Origin: Acidobacteriota bacterium
GTDB taxonomy: Bacteria > Acidobacteriota > Terriglobia > Terriglobales > Acidobacteriaceae
Length of the DNA: 13,171 nt
Direction: 5' to 3'
Assembly: GCA_003225595.1 (NCBI GenBank)
Contig: QIAR01000005.1
Coordinates: forward strand, 1 to 13,171
A program made the translations under genes and the position numbers. Positions 1-9,377 of the stretch are shown in pieces. Position 1 is the stretch's first letter. The number at the start of each line of letters is the position of its first letter. The notes below the pieces were generated by a model. The model was not told the origin of the DNA, did not search any database, and worked only from the letters and a program-made list of their open reading frames with translations.

Positions 1-3075
<3,075 letters not shown>

Positions 3076-3076
<1 letters not shown>

Positions 3077-3801
3077 TATTTTGTCTTCTTGCAGGCCATG
3101 GCTTTAGCCAGAAGCGAGGAGGCAAAGTTAGCGAAGCTTAGCTCTGGGTCAGGCTCTTTATAGAGTCCCTTGACGCCTTCTGTACTGTTGGACATTAAGA
3201 AACAGGTTGCGTCGTACAATCTTTTCCGAACCAGTTTTGTCAGGAGGATTTCGTAACGCTTGGCATAGGATGCAGACTTAAATTCCTCAAAAACCGTAAA
3301 GTGCGGTTCCTGTGCTTTCACTGCATGAGTTGAGCCAGGGGCCTCCTCCAGCAGCATCATGTATCCGAGCCAAGGACGAGCCGATGGTTTGAATGCTCCT
3401 TCCCTGTACGCGGCCCACAAGTCTGTGGCGCTTCCAACTGCCTCTTCGGTTCTGTTGTTGTAATTGTTGCCAAATGACCCAACTTGGGACTTGAACTCGA
3501 TGGCTGCGATTAGGCATCCCTCCACAACAACTAGGAGGTCCCACTTCTTTTCGGGCCTGAACCACCCAGGCAATTCGACGTATCGCTCACAATAAATAAC
3601 TGGTTTGTCAATACCGGACTCTTCCAACAAGTCGCGCACCAGTTCCACGAAACCATCCATTTGGCTGCCGCCCGTCACAGCAGCTCTGGCCCCACCGTCA
3701 CGAATGCCCGACTTAGAGCCTTGCTTCTGGGCCTGTGTTTCTCGGCTGGCCCAAAACCGAGATACTGCCTCTTTCAGCTTGACCTCCAGTTGGTCGTTCA
3801 A
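3076..3801 (-). CDS. Type II restriction endonuclease, XhoI/PaeR7I family
   Basis: A 241-residue protein resembling the XhoI/PaeR7I family of type II endonucleases, whose studied members cut CTCGAG. Family hallmarks I recognise are AAVTGG near residues 40-45 followed by MDGF (48-51), LPGWFRP (77-83), and a PD-(D/E)XK-type core with Asp88 in WDLL and Glu102/Lys104 in IEFKSQVG. Next come GNNYNNRTEEA (111-121), DLWAAYREGAF (127-137) and a GYMMLLEEAPGS block (146-157). Length fits the family (about 245 residues). The start is TTG at 3801, with AGGA six bases upstream and only two bases after the methyltransferase stop; no ATG fits the conserved N-terminus. The stop overlaps the carB start as TAATG. 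Rows counted by hand in this gene (starting 3121, 3181, 3241) are 40-52% G+C, against 55-62% for two rows in carA, which suggests transfer. Recognition of CTCGAG is inferred from the family, not shown. Confidence 0.93.
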
Positions 3802-3803
3802 AG

Positions 3804-4805
3804 CTATTCCTGATGCATTACAATAATCGGATTCGAAAAAAGGGTCGCGAGTTCTATCTGCAACCGATCACTAGCGTCGTTGAAGTAATTTCCGTCAATT
3901 TCGAAATTGATACTGTTTCTTCCGCACCTAGAAGCCGCTAGTGCAGTTGTACCCGTACCCATGAATGGGTCCAACACCGTATCCCCCACAAAGCTGAACA
4001 TTCGAATTAGTCGCTCTGCAAGCTCCAACGGATAGGGTGCCGGATGATTCTTTGTTGAAGCCCCCGTCAAACCGGTCCAGATTTGCTGAAACCACTTAGC
4101 ATGCTCTGCTGCTGAGATTACGCTCAGAATCCGGATCGCCTCGCTGGGGGCGCGATAGCCACCCGGTTTTCTTTGCATGAGAATGAACTCAATATCGTTC
4201 TTGATAACGGCGTTTGGTTCGTAAGGCTTTCCCAAGAATCCACCACCACCGTTTTCGACCTCGTAAGCGGCGTTGGCAATCTTGTGCCAGATAATCGGGG
4301 CCAAATTGTCAAAGCCAATGGCACGGCAATGCTCCTGAATACTCGCATGTAGAGGTACGACCGTGTGTCTCCCCTCATTCTTTCTGCGCGATAAGCAAAC
4401 ATCTCCAACTATGCACACTAATCGCCCGCCAGGCACCAACAAATGGAAACACTTCTCCCATACTCTGTCTAACTCAGAGATAAATTCATCGTAATGGGCG
4501 ATGTGTCCAAGCTGACCCGCGGTGTCTCGGTATTGTTTCAGCGTCCAGTAGGGCGGCGAGGTCATTATGAGCTGTGCGGTACTGACAATTTCCGCTGACA
4601 TTTGTCTGGCGTCACCGCGCACGAGAACGTGGCGCGTAGGTATTCTCTCCACCGCCTTGCGGATGAGCTTAAGTAGCGTGGGCTCCTTGGCTATCCTCGG
4701 GATCGCGGTCTGAAGGTCACCGAGATCGCAAAGCTCTTTCGGCAAGAAGGCAGAAAAATCAACGCGCTCCAGCCTCTCAGGATTCGCAATGGCCTGACTG
4801 GTCAC
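3804..4805 (-). CDS. Site-specific DNA methyltransferase, beta-type, probable m4C; modification partner of the adjacent endonuclease
   Basis: An S-adenosylmethionine-dependent DNA methyltransferase of 333 residues. The catalytic motif IV, TSPPYW (residues 82-87), comes before the SAM-binding motif I, DPFMGTGTT (279-287), followed by NFEID (300-304). This order is that of the beta group. The Ser-Pro-Pro-Tyr form of motif IV is typical of N4-cytosine enzymes, while N6-adenine enzymes usually have Asp or Asn first, so m4C is my inference. The region between holds LVPGGRLVCIVGD and a Gly-rich loop before the likely target-recognition segment. I chose GTG at 4805 because GGAGGAG lies eight bases upstream and the start overlaps the carA stop as GTGA. 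An in-frame GTG at 4814 would add three residues but sits directly on that Shine-Dalgarno. The endonuclease follows two bases downstream. No controller gene is visible. Presumed role: protect the host DNA from that endonuclease. Confidence 0.93.
   Translation of the reverse strand: MTSQAIANPERLERVDFSAFLPKELCDLGDLQTAIPRIAKEPTLLKLIRKAVERIPTRHVLVRGDARQMSAEIVSTAQLIMTSPPYWTLKQYRDTAGQLGHIAHYDEFISELDRVWEKCFHLLVPGGRLVCIVGDVCLSRRKNEGRHTVVPLHASIQEHCRAIGFDNLAPIIWHKIANAAYEVENGGGGFLGKPYEPNAVIKNDIEFILMQRKPGGYRAPSEAIRILSVISAAEHAKWFQQIWTGLTGASTKNHPAPYPLELAERLIRMFSFVGDTVLDPFMGTGTTALAASRCGRNSINFEIDGNYFNDASDRLQIELATLFSNPIIVMHQE
3808..3811 (-). promoter_or_regulatory. Ribosome binding site AGGA for the TTG start of the endonuclease
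   Basis: AGGA on the minus strand overlaps the last codons of the methyltransferase and stands six bases before TTG at 3801. It supports TTG as the real initiation codon, a weak start that would keep endonuclease synthesis below that of the methyltransferase. Confidence 0.55.
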
Positions 4806-5932
4806 CCTTTCCACTCCTCCATCATCTTCACAAAATCCTTGAACAGATAATGCGAATCGTGCGGACCCGGCGACGCTTCTGGGTGATACTGCACAGTGAA
4901 CAGCGGCAGGTTCCGATGTCGCATACCCTCCAGGGTGTTGTCGTTGAGGTCCATGTGCGTCAGTTCGACTTCACTCTGGGGCAGCGAATCCGGATCAACC
5001 GCGAAATTGTGGTTGTGCGCCGTAATTTCGACTTTGCCGCTCTGCAACTGCTTCACCGGGTGATTGCCGCCGTGATGTCCGAACTTCAGCTTGTAGGTCT
5101 TGCCGCCGAGCGCGATACCGACGAGTTGATGTCCAAGGCAGATGCCGAAGATCGGCTGGCGACCCATCAAGCGACGGATGTTGTCCACTGCGTAAGTGCA
5201 AGGCTCGGGATCGCCGGGACCGTTCGACAGGAACACGCCATCGGGCTTCAGCGCGAGCACATCTTCTGCTGTGGTCTGCGCCGGCACTACGGTGACCTTG
5301 CAGCATTCACCGCGCAGCTTGCGCAGAATGTTCTGCTTGATTCCAAAATCGTACGCAACCACGTGAAAACGCGTGGGCTCGTCTTTCACTCCGACCACCG
5401 CAACCGGCTCGTGCGAGCGCTCGCCCACTTCCCATACGTACCGGTGCTTAGTGGTAACCACCTTCGCTAAATCCGTGCCATCCATCTTTGGGATGGAACG
5501 CGCTTTGGCGACCAGCTTCTCAGTATCGCCTTCCAGCGTTGAGATCACGCCGCGCATCACACCGTTGTCACGCAAATGCCGCACCAGCGCGCGTGTATCA
5601 ATATCGGCCAGCACTGGAATCCTGAACTGCTCGAGATATTCTTCGGTCACCTGCTGCGAGCGCCAGTTCGAACTGACTCTGGAAAACTCGCGTACAATCA
5701 GGCCCTCGATATAGGGTCGAACAGCTTCGTTGTCTTCAGGATTGGTGCCGTAATTGCCGATCTCGGGGTTAGTCAGAACTACGATCTGGCCCGCGTAGGA
5801 AGGATCAGTGAAAATTTCCTGGTAGCCGGTGATGGAAGTATTAAAAACGACTTCGCCGTAGCATTCGCCTTTTGCGCCGTAGCCTTTGCCGCGGAAGATG
5901 CGCCCATCTTCCAGCGCAAGGATTGCCTGCAT
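4802..5932 (-). CDS. carA: Carbamoyl-phosphate synthase small (glutaminase) subunit
   Basis: The glutamine amidotransferase subunit that hydrolyses glutamine and channels ammonia to CarB. Full length at 376 residues, the usual family size. The N-terminal CPSase small-chain domain (about 1-150) includes GEVVFNTSITGYQEI (26-40) and the IDTRALVRHLR segment (111-121). The class I GATase domain follows (about 190-376): LSNGPGDP (235-242), nucleophile Cys265 in FGICLGHQ, and catalytic His350 and Glu352 in QYHPEASPGP, so all the triad is present. The ATG at 5932 is preceded by GGAG five bases upstream. The stop overlaps the methyltransferase start (GTGA), where carB would normally follow. A CTCGAG hexamer, the predicted target of the neighbouring endonuclease, lies inside this gene at 5630-5635. 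Expression probably starts at the candidate promoter at 5960-5988. Confidence 0.98.
   Translation of the reverse strand: MQAILALEDGRIFRGKGYGAKGECYGEVVFNTSITGYQEIFTDPSYAGQIVVLTNPEIGNYGTNPEDNEAVRPYIEGLIVREFSRVSSNWRSQQVTEEYLEQFRIPVLADIDTRALVRHLRDNGVMRGVISTLEGDTEKLVAKARSIPKMDGTDLAKVVTTKHRYVWEVGERSHEPVAVVGVKDEPTRFHVVAYDFGIKQNILRKLRGECCKVTVVPAQTTAEDVLALKPDGVFLSNGPGDPEPCTYAVDNIRRLMGRQPIFGICLGHQLVGIALGGKTYKLKFGHHGGNHPVKQLQSGKVEITAHNHNFAVDPDSLPQSEVELTHMDLNDNTLEGMRHRNLPLFTVQYHPEASPGPHDSHYLFKDFVKMMEEWKG
4814..4820 (-). promoter_or_regulatory. Shine-Dalgarno GGAGGAG inside carA that sets the methyltransferase start
   Basis: GGAGGAG on the minus strand lies within the last codons of carA and eight bases before GTG at 4805. 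It is the strongest ribosome binding site seen in this operon and argues for the GTGA-overlapping start over the GTG at 4814. It may originally have served carB before the R-M pair was inserted; that is inference. Confidence 0.7.
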
Positions 5933-5959
5933 TCCTGCTCCAGGGAGTGGATTTTACCG

Positions 5960-5988
5960 ATTCTAGCAAGGAAGCCGGAAAGGACCAA
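5960..5988 (-). promoter_or_regulatory. Candidate sigma-70-like promoter for the carA-M-R-carB operon
   Basis: On the minus strand, TTGGTC (5983-5988, 3 of 6 matches to TTGACA) and TAGAAT (5960-5965, 5 of 6 to TATAAT) are 17 bases apart. A start about seven bases downstream would give a leader of roughly 20 bases, too short for a pyrimidine attenuator, and I saw no attenuator hairpin between it and carA. The call is from consensus only. Confidence 0.45.
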
Positions 5989-6019
5989 GCATTGATTGAG
6001 TGGAAGTGCAGCAGTGTCG

Positions 6020-6119
6020 AAAAAAACTTTATCATTCCGACCGCAGGGACGAATTTGCTCTTCGACGCATTGTTAATACAGCAGGTTCCTCGCAGGCTGA
6101 AGCATCCCCGGAATGACAA
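6020..6119 (-). terminator. Probable intrinsic terminator of lepB formed by the palindrome and a T run
   Basis: Reading the minus strand downstream of the lepB stop, the long hairpin at 6119-6029 is followed within two bases by seven T residues (6026-6020). It lies between the lepB end and the candidate car promoter, the place expected for a terminator. The stem is long and imperfect, not the compact GC-rich stem of a classical terminator. Confidence 0.5.
6029..6119. repeat. Imperfect 91-base palindromic element between lepB and carA
   Basis: The ends read TTATCATTCCG (6029-6039) and, on the opposite strand, TTGTCATTCCG (6119-6109), matching at 10 of 11 positions. Inner arms GACGAATTTGCT (6048-6059) and AGCAGGTTCCTC (6080-6091) also pair, with G-T wobbles and one mismatch, around a loop of about 20 bases. 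Elements that start with TCATTCCGA and enclose a GAGGAAT-like core occur as dispersed intergenic repeats in several environmental bacterial genomes, as I recall. Only one copy lies in this window, so its repetitive nature cannot be shown here. Confidence 0.6.
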
Positions 6120-6146
6120 TTCAACAAGGGGATCTGTCGGCCAGCT

Positions 6147-6746
6147 TCACCGCAGCCGGCCCAGTTTATCTACCGGCCAGTATCCGAACACCGCTTTGCC
6201 GTAGATGTAATTCCGGTTCACAGGACCAAAGTCGCGGCTGTCGTTGGACATGCTGCGGTGGTCGCCAAGCACAAAGTAAGAGTGCGCGGGAACCACAATC
6301 TCGGGATAAGACCGCTGATCGGCAAATTCACTCGGCACATAACCCTCTTCCAGCGGATTGCCGTTCACATACACCAGTCCGTCATCGATGCGGATGTGGT
6401 CTCCCGCCAGTCCCACCACGCGCTTAATATAGCTCTTCGAAGCGTCGCGCGGGTAGCGGAACACTACGATATCGCCCCGTTGAATCGACTCCAACCGGTA
6501 GACGAATTTATTTACGAAGATCCGTTCTTGGTCGTCCAGCGAAGGCATCATGCTGGTGCCTTCGACCTTGACCGGCTGATAAAGGAAGATGATGATGAAC
6601 GCGGAGATAGCAAGGGAAATTATGAGGTCTCGCAACCAGACCGCCAACACCGGGGTTGCTCGACGCAGGCGCAGCAACTGAATCTGCGTTTTCAGCATCG
6701 AGTTTTCTTGTACGGCGGTCTCCGGTTCGCGCATTATCCTCTCCAT
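6147..6746 (-). CDS. lepB: Signal peptidase I
   Basis: Membrane-bound Ser/Lys protease that removes signal peptides from exported proteins. The protein has up to 199 residues. A single hydrophobic segment (about 38-56) anchors it, leaving the catalytic domain outside. Ser65 in EGTSMMPSL is the nucleophile, and Lys108 in YIKRVVGLAGD is the general base. The last conserved box, GDHRSMSNDSRDFG (161-174), is intact. It is of the compact type with one membrane anchor. Two ATG starts are possible: 6746, with no Shine-Dalgarno, and 6734 (MREPET), which has GGAGAGG close upstream. A TATACT (6747-6752) directly before the first ATG could be a -10 element, which would favour the second start with a very short leader. 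It is divergent from the cysteine-rich secreted gene and followed by the palindrome-type terminator. The signal-bearing proteins at 6899 and 10917 would be substrates of such an enzyme. Confidence 0.96.
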   Translation of the reverse strand: MERIMREPETAVQENSMLKTQIQLLRLRRATPVLAVWLRDLIISLAISAFIIIFLYQPVKVEGTSMMPSLDDQERIFVNKFVYRLESIQRGDIVVFRYPRDASKSYIKRVVGLAGDHIRIDDGLVYVNGNPLEEGYVPSEFADQRSYPEIVVPAHSYFVLGDHRSMSNDSRDFGPVNRNYIYGKAVFGYWPVDKLGRLR

Positions 6747-6898
6747 AGTATACGGACAATAGTCGCCCTGGTGCGGGTTGCCCTAAAAACCCAAACGAAC
6801 TGAACCGAGCGGGTCCGATCCCGCTATCTAACCTGTTATCACCCTGCTGCTCGACAGGCCCACTCGGGTTACAATATCTAGAACCGAGGAATTACGGC

Positions 6899-7360
6899 AT
6901 GCCGAAACGTAGGTTGATTGTTGCGTCCTTATGTGTAGCCGCTTTGATGATGACGGCCCAGTGGTCCCCGTCACAAGAGCAGGGGTCGGGATCGGTTCCG
7001 GCCTACAACGCAGGTCCTCCGCCGAAAGGCACAAAACTGCCGCCCATCCTGCCCAAAGAACAGCTCTGGGGCGAGAATGGGCAGTTCCCCTATCAGGCCC
7101 ACGCCTACGAACTGGCAACCAAGATACCGGTCGTGCTGCATCAGCAGCCATGCTACTGTTACTGCGACCGCATGGGGCACAACAGCCTGCACAGCTGCTT
7201 CGAGAATACACACGGTGCCCAATGCACCACCTGCCTGAAAGAGCTGTATTACAGCTACTCCATGCACCATAAGGGCAAGACTGCAGCCCAGATCCGCCGA
7301 GGAATTATCAAAGGCGAATGGAGGCCGGTGAACCTGGAGGCGGCAGCCTCGATCAACTAA
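6899..7360 (+). CDS. Secreted cysteine-rich protein with PCYCGC-type motif, function unknown
   Basis: A 153-residue protein with an N-terminal signal peptide (residues 1 to about 20: basic MPKRR, hydrophobic LIVASLCVAALMM, then TAQ). A Pro/Gly-rich linker (about 32-55) leads to a small domain with six cysteines outside the signal: PCYCYC (84-89; Cys85, 87, 89), HSCF (Cys100) and CTTC (Cys109, Cys112), plus His94, His98 and His105 nearby. This pattern matches the PCYCGC family of uncharacterised exported proteins, here with the variant CYCYC. The alternating cysteines and histidines suggest metal binding or redox chemistry in the periplasm, which is inference. Cys12 lies inside the signal without a proper lipobox, so I do not call it a lipoprotein. 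GAGGA about 10 bases upstream supports the ATG at 6899. A TACAAT hexamer around 6871-6876 could be its -10 box, with no convincing -35. The gene appears monocistronic. Confidence 0.85.
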   Translation: MPKRRLIVASLCVAALMMTAQWSPSQEQGSGSVPAYNAGPPPKGTKLPPILPKEQLWGENGQFPYQAHAYELATKIPVVLHQQPCYCYCDRMGHNSLHSCFENTHGAQCTTCLKELYYSYSMHHKGKTAAQIRRGIIKGEWRPVNLEAAASIN

Positions 7361-7425
7361 GCTAGGCCTTGCATCGTGCTTTTAGTTTCATATTTCCTCA
7401 AATGGAGGTACGTTGAGGGTCCAGC

Positions 7426-7454
7426 TTGACGCTCGCCGCAAAGGCCGGTATAAC
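7426..7454 (+). promoter_or_regulatory. Sigma-70-like promoter ahead of the TPR-yvcK-glmU unit
   Basis: TTGACG (7426-7431, 5 of 6) and TATAAC (7449-7454, 5 of 6) are separated by 17 bases, the best consensus promoter in the window. Transcription would start near 7461 and give a leader of about 137 bases before the TPR gene. Within that leader a second TTGACG occurs at 7500-7505, followed only by a weak TAGATA at 7523-7528. The rest of the 7361-7597 gap holds AT-rich sequence (about 7560-7595) and no gene or RNA element that I recognise. Confidence 0.6.
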
Positions 7455-7597
7455 CTGCTTGCATTGGGCGAACTAAAGCCGCTTTTCCACAGGATGAATT
7501 TGACGTCTCACGGTATACAGTTTAGATAGGACTTAGGACTATAGGCCAAAGTGCCAGCAATAGTTAAAATTATTAGCAGTAACTTATAGAAAAAGGA

Positions 7598-8197
7598 GTG
7601 GTTACGAGGAGTACTGGGAAAGTTTTGCAGATGGCACAGAAAGCTTCAGCTAAGAAATCCCTAGGCGATGACCCTCGTTTTGCACAGGCTGTGCAAAACT
7701 ACGAGGCCGGTTTGCGCGCCATGCAGGAGCATAAATTCGATAAGGCGAAGACCTACTTACAAAAGGTCGTGGCTAGCACCAGCAAAGAACTCGCGGACCG
7801 AGCCTCCGTTCACCTCAATAGCTGCAATCAGCACCTCGATCGAGTTACCACACAGTTCAAGAACCCGGAGGAGCATTTCGATTATGCCATCTCGCTGATG
7901 AATGTCGGGGACTACGTGAGCGCGAGAGAACACCTGGAGAAACTGCTTAAGCAGGTACCCAAGGCCGACTACGTTCTCTACGGGCTGGCCGCTCTCGACT
8001 GTTTAACCGGACACGTCGAAGATTCTTTGAAGCATCTCGATGAGGCCATCCGCTTGAAGCCTGCTCTGCGCTTTCAGGCCCGAAACGATTCTGACTTCCA
8101 GAACCTGGCGGAAGACCCGCGCTTCACGGAGTTGCTATACCCCGACCCGGGGGCGGAAATGGCTGCTGGACACGGCGACTCCGAAGCGGAGCGCTAG
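7598..8197 (+). CDS. Tetratricopeptide-repeat protein of unknown function
   Basis: A protein of up to 199 residues built of helical TPR-like repeats, probably a cytoplasmic protein-interaction scaffold; it has no signal peptide or membrane segment. Repeat-like helices are visible at about 27-60 (FAQAVQNYEAGLRAMQ, FDKAKTYLQKVV), 93-120 (ALSLMNVGDY-like ISLMNVGDY, ARE.LEKLL) and 126-156 (YGLAALDCLTG, DSLKHLDEAI). A closing DSDFQNLAEDPRFTELL (164-180) is typical of short TPR proteins of this kind. The start is uncertain: GTG at 7598 has AAAAGGA almost touching it, TTG at 7625 is in frame, and ATG at 7631 has GAGGAG 19 bases upstream. yvcK begins nine bases after its stop, so the two are probably co-transcribed from the promoter at 7426. 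No specific partner can be named from sequence. Confidence 0.85.
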   Translation: MVTRSTGKVLQMAQKASAKKSLGDDPRFAQAVQNYEAGLRAMQEHKFDKAKTYLQKVVASTSKELADRASVHLNSCNQHLDRVTTQFKNPEEHFDYAISLMNVGDYVSAREHLEKLLKQVPKADYVLYGLAALDCLTGHVEDSLKHLDEAIRLKPALRFQARNDSDFQNLAEDPRFTELLYPDPGAEMAAGHGDSEAER

Positions 8198-8206
8198 AAA
8201 GCCCCC

Positions 8207-9304
8207 ATGGACGCTCAGCACGGTCCCGAACCCTCTTCTCGGGACAAGTTGGCGCGAGATCGACCCTTGCGAGTAGTCGCCATTGGCGGCGGCACCGGCC
8301 TTTCGACGCTGCTGAAAGGTCTGAAACGATTCGCTGTGACTCCCGCGGAGCGTGGCTCTGCCGAACCCTCGTCACCCTCAATCAGCGAACTATGCGCGGT
8401 TGTCACAGTCAGTGACGATGGTGGTTCCAGCGGCCGTCTGCGCAAGGAATTCAACATGCTTCCGCCGGGCGACATCCGCAACTGCGTCGTCGCCTTGTCG
8501 GAAGATGAGGCTCTACTCTCCCGGCTTTTCCAGCACCGCTTTCAAAAGGGTTCCGGGCTGGAAGGCCACAGCTTCGGCAACCTCTTCCTCGCGGCACTGA
8601 CTTCTATTACGGGTGACTTCGGCGAAGCCGTGCGGCTGTCTTCCGAGATCTTGCTGACCCGCGGACATATTTTCCCCGCCACGACTTCGAATATTGAGCT
8701 CGAGGCGCTGATGGAGGACGGCTCCCGCGTCCGCGGCGAAACCAAAATCACAGCCAGCAAGGGGCGCATCAAGGAATTGTTCCTGGTTCCCCCCGACGTT
8801 GACCCTCTGCCGCAGACGCTCGATGCCATAGCCCGGGCCGACCTCATCACCATCGGACCTGGATCGCTCTTCACCAGCCTGATCCCCAACCTCTTGGTGC
8901 GCGGCATTTCTCAGGCAATTGTGAATTCCTCGGCGGTCAAAGTCTTCATCTGCAACCTGATGACGCAGGCAAACGAAAGCCTCGGATTAACCGCTTCCGA
9001 CCACATCCGCGCGCTCAACAACCACGCCCAAGCACAGATTTTTAATTACGCGCTGATTAATGGCGCGCCCGCCTCACCCGATTTGAAAGCCAAGTATGCG
9101 CTTGAGGGAGCTAACCAGATCGTTGCCGACCTGGACGCGATCAAAGCACTGGGCGTGTGCCCGGTGATGGGTGGCTACCTGGAGGAGGCCGGCGTCGCCC
9201 GCCACGCCACCGACCGGGTGGCTCACGATCTGCTGCAGTTGGTTATACGAGCTCCCGATCCCAGCGATAAGACGCTGCGTCACACGGCGAAAGTCCGCCC
9301 CTAG
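8207..9304 (+). CDS. yvcK: YvcK/CofD-superfamily gluconeogenesis factor (UPF0052)
   Basis: A 365-residue cytoplasmic protein of the YvcK family, related in fold to the 2-phospholactate transferase CofD. Family members are required for growth on gluconeogenic carbon sources and for normal peptidoglycan synthesis, and they bind UDP-sugars, notably UDP-GlcNAc. Visible motifs are AIGGGTGLSTLLKGLK (25-40), VSDDGGSSGRLR (68-79), PPGDIRNC (86-93), GHSFGNL (120-126), IGPGSLFTS (216-224) and NLMTQ (250-254). Length fits, with about 20 extra N-terminal residues before the conserved core. The ATG at 8207 lacks a clear Shine-Dalgarno and lies nine bases after the TPR stop, so coupled translation is likely; an in-frame TTG at 8249 is a weaker alternative. 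A CTCGAG site lies at 8699-8704. Being directly upstream of glmU, the UDP-GlcNAc producer, supports a cell-wall precursor role. Confidence 0.95.
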   Translation: MDAQHGPEPSSRDKLARDRPLRVVAIGGGTGLSTLLKGLKRFAVTPAERGSAEPSSPSISELCAVVTVSDDGGSSGRLRKEFNMLPPGDIRNCVVALSEDEALLSRLFQHRFQKGSGLEGHSFGNLFLAALTSITGDFGEAVRLSSEILLTRGHIFPATTSNIELEALMEDGSRVRGETKITASKGRIKELFLVPPDVDPLPQTLDAIARADLITIGPGSLFTSLIPNLLVRGISQAIVNSSAVKVFICNLMTQANESLGLTASDHIRALNNHAQAQIFNYALINGAPASPDLKAKYALEGANQIVADLDAIKALGVCPVMGGYLEEAGVARHATDRVAHDLLQLVIRAPDPSDKTLRHTAKVRP

Positions 9305-9377
9305 GCTCGGTGAGGTTCCGAAGCTGAAACCTATTACAGCATTTTCCACTCCCTCGCCTCGCGGTATATTGAGTCGA

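Noticed and set aside
4806..4814. GTG at 4814 as the methyltransferase start
   Set aside because: The GTG overlaps the Shine-Dalgarno itself, leaving no spacing; GTG at 4805 has an eight-base spacing and the GTGA overlap.
4850..5470. A 206-codon open frame on the plus strand opposite carA
   Set aside because: Antisense to the GATase domain, whose catalytic residues are all intact in carA; no evidence of its own.
5933..6028. A pyrimidine-responsive attenuator or riboswitch ahead of carA
   Set aside because: I saw no anti-terminator/terminator pair or PyrR-binding-like sequence, and the predicted leader is only about 20 bases.
9171..9377. N-terminal extension of the glmU frame
   Set aside because: It overlaps the conserved end of yvcK in another frame, and GlmU homology begins after the ATG at 9378.
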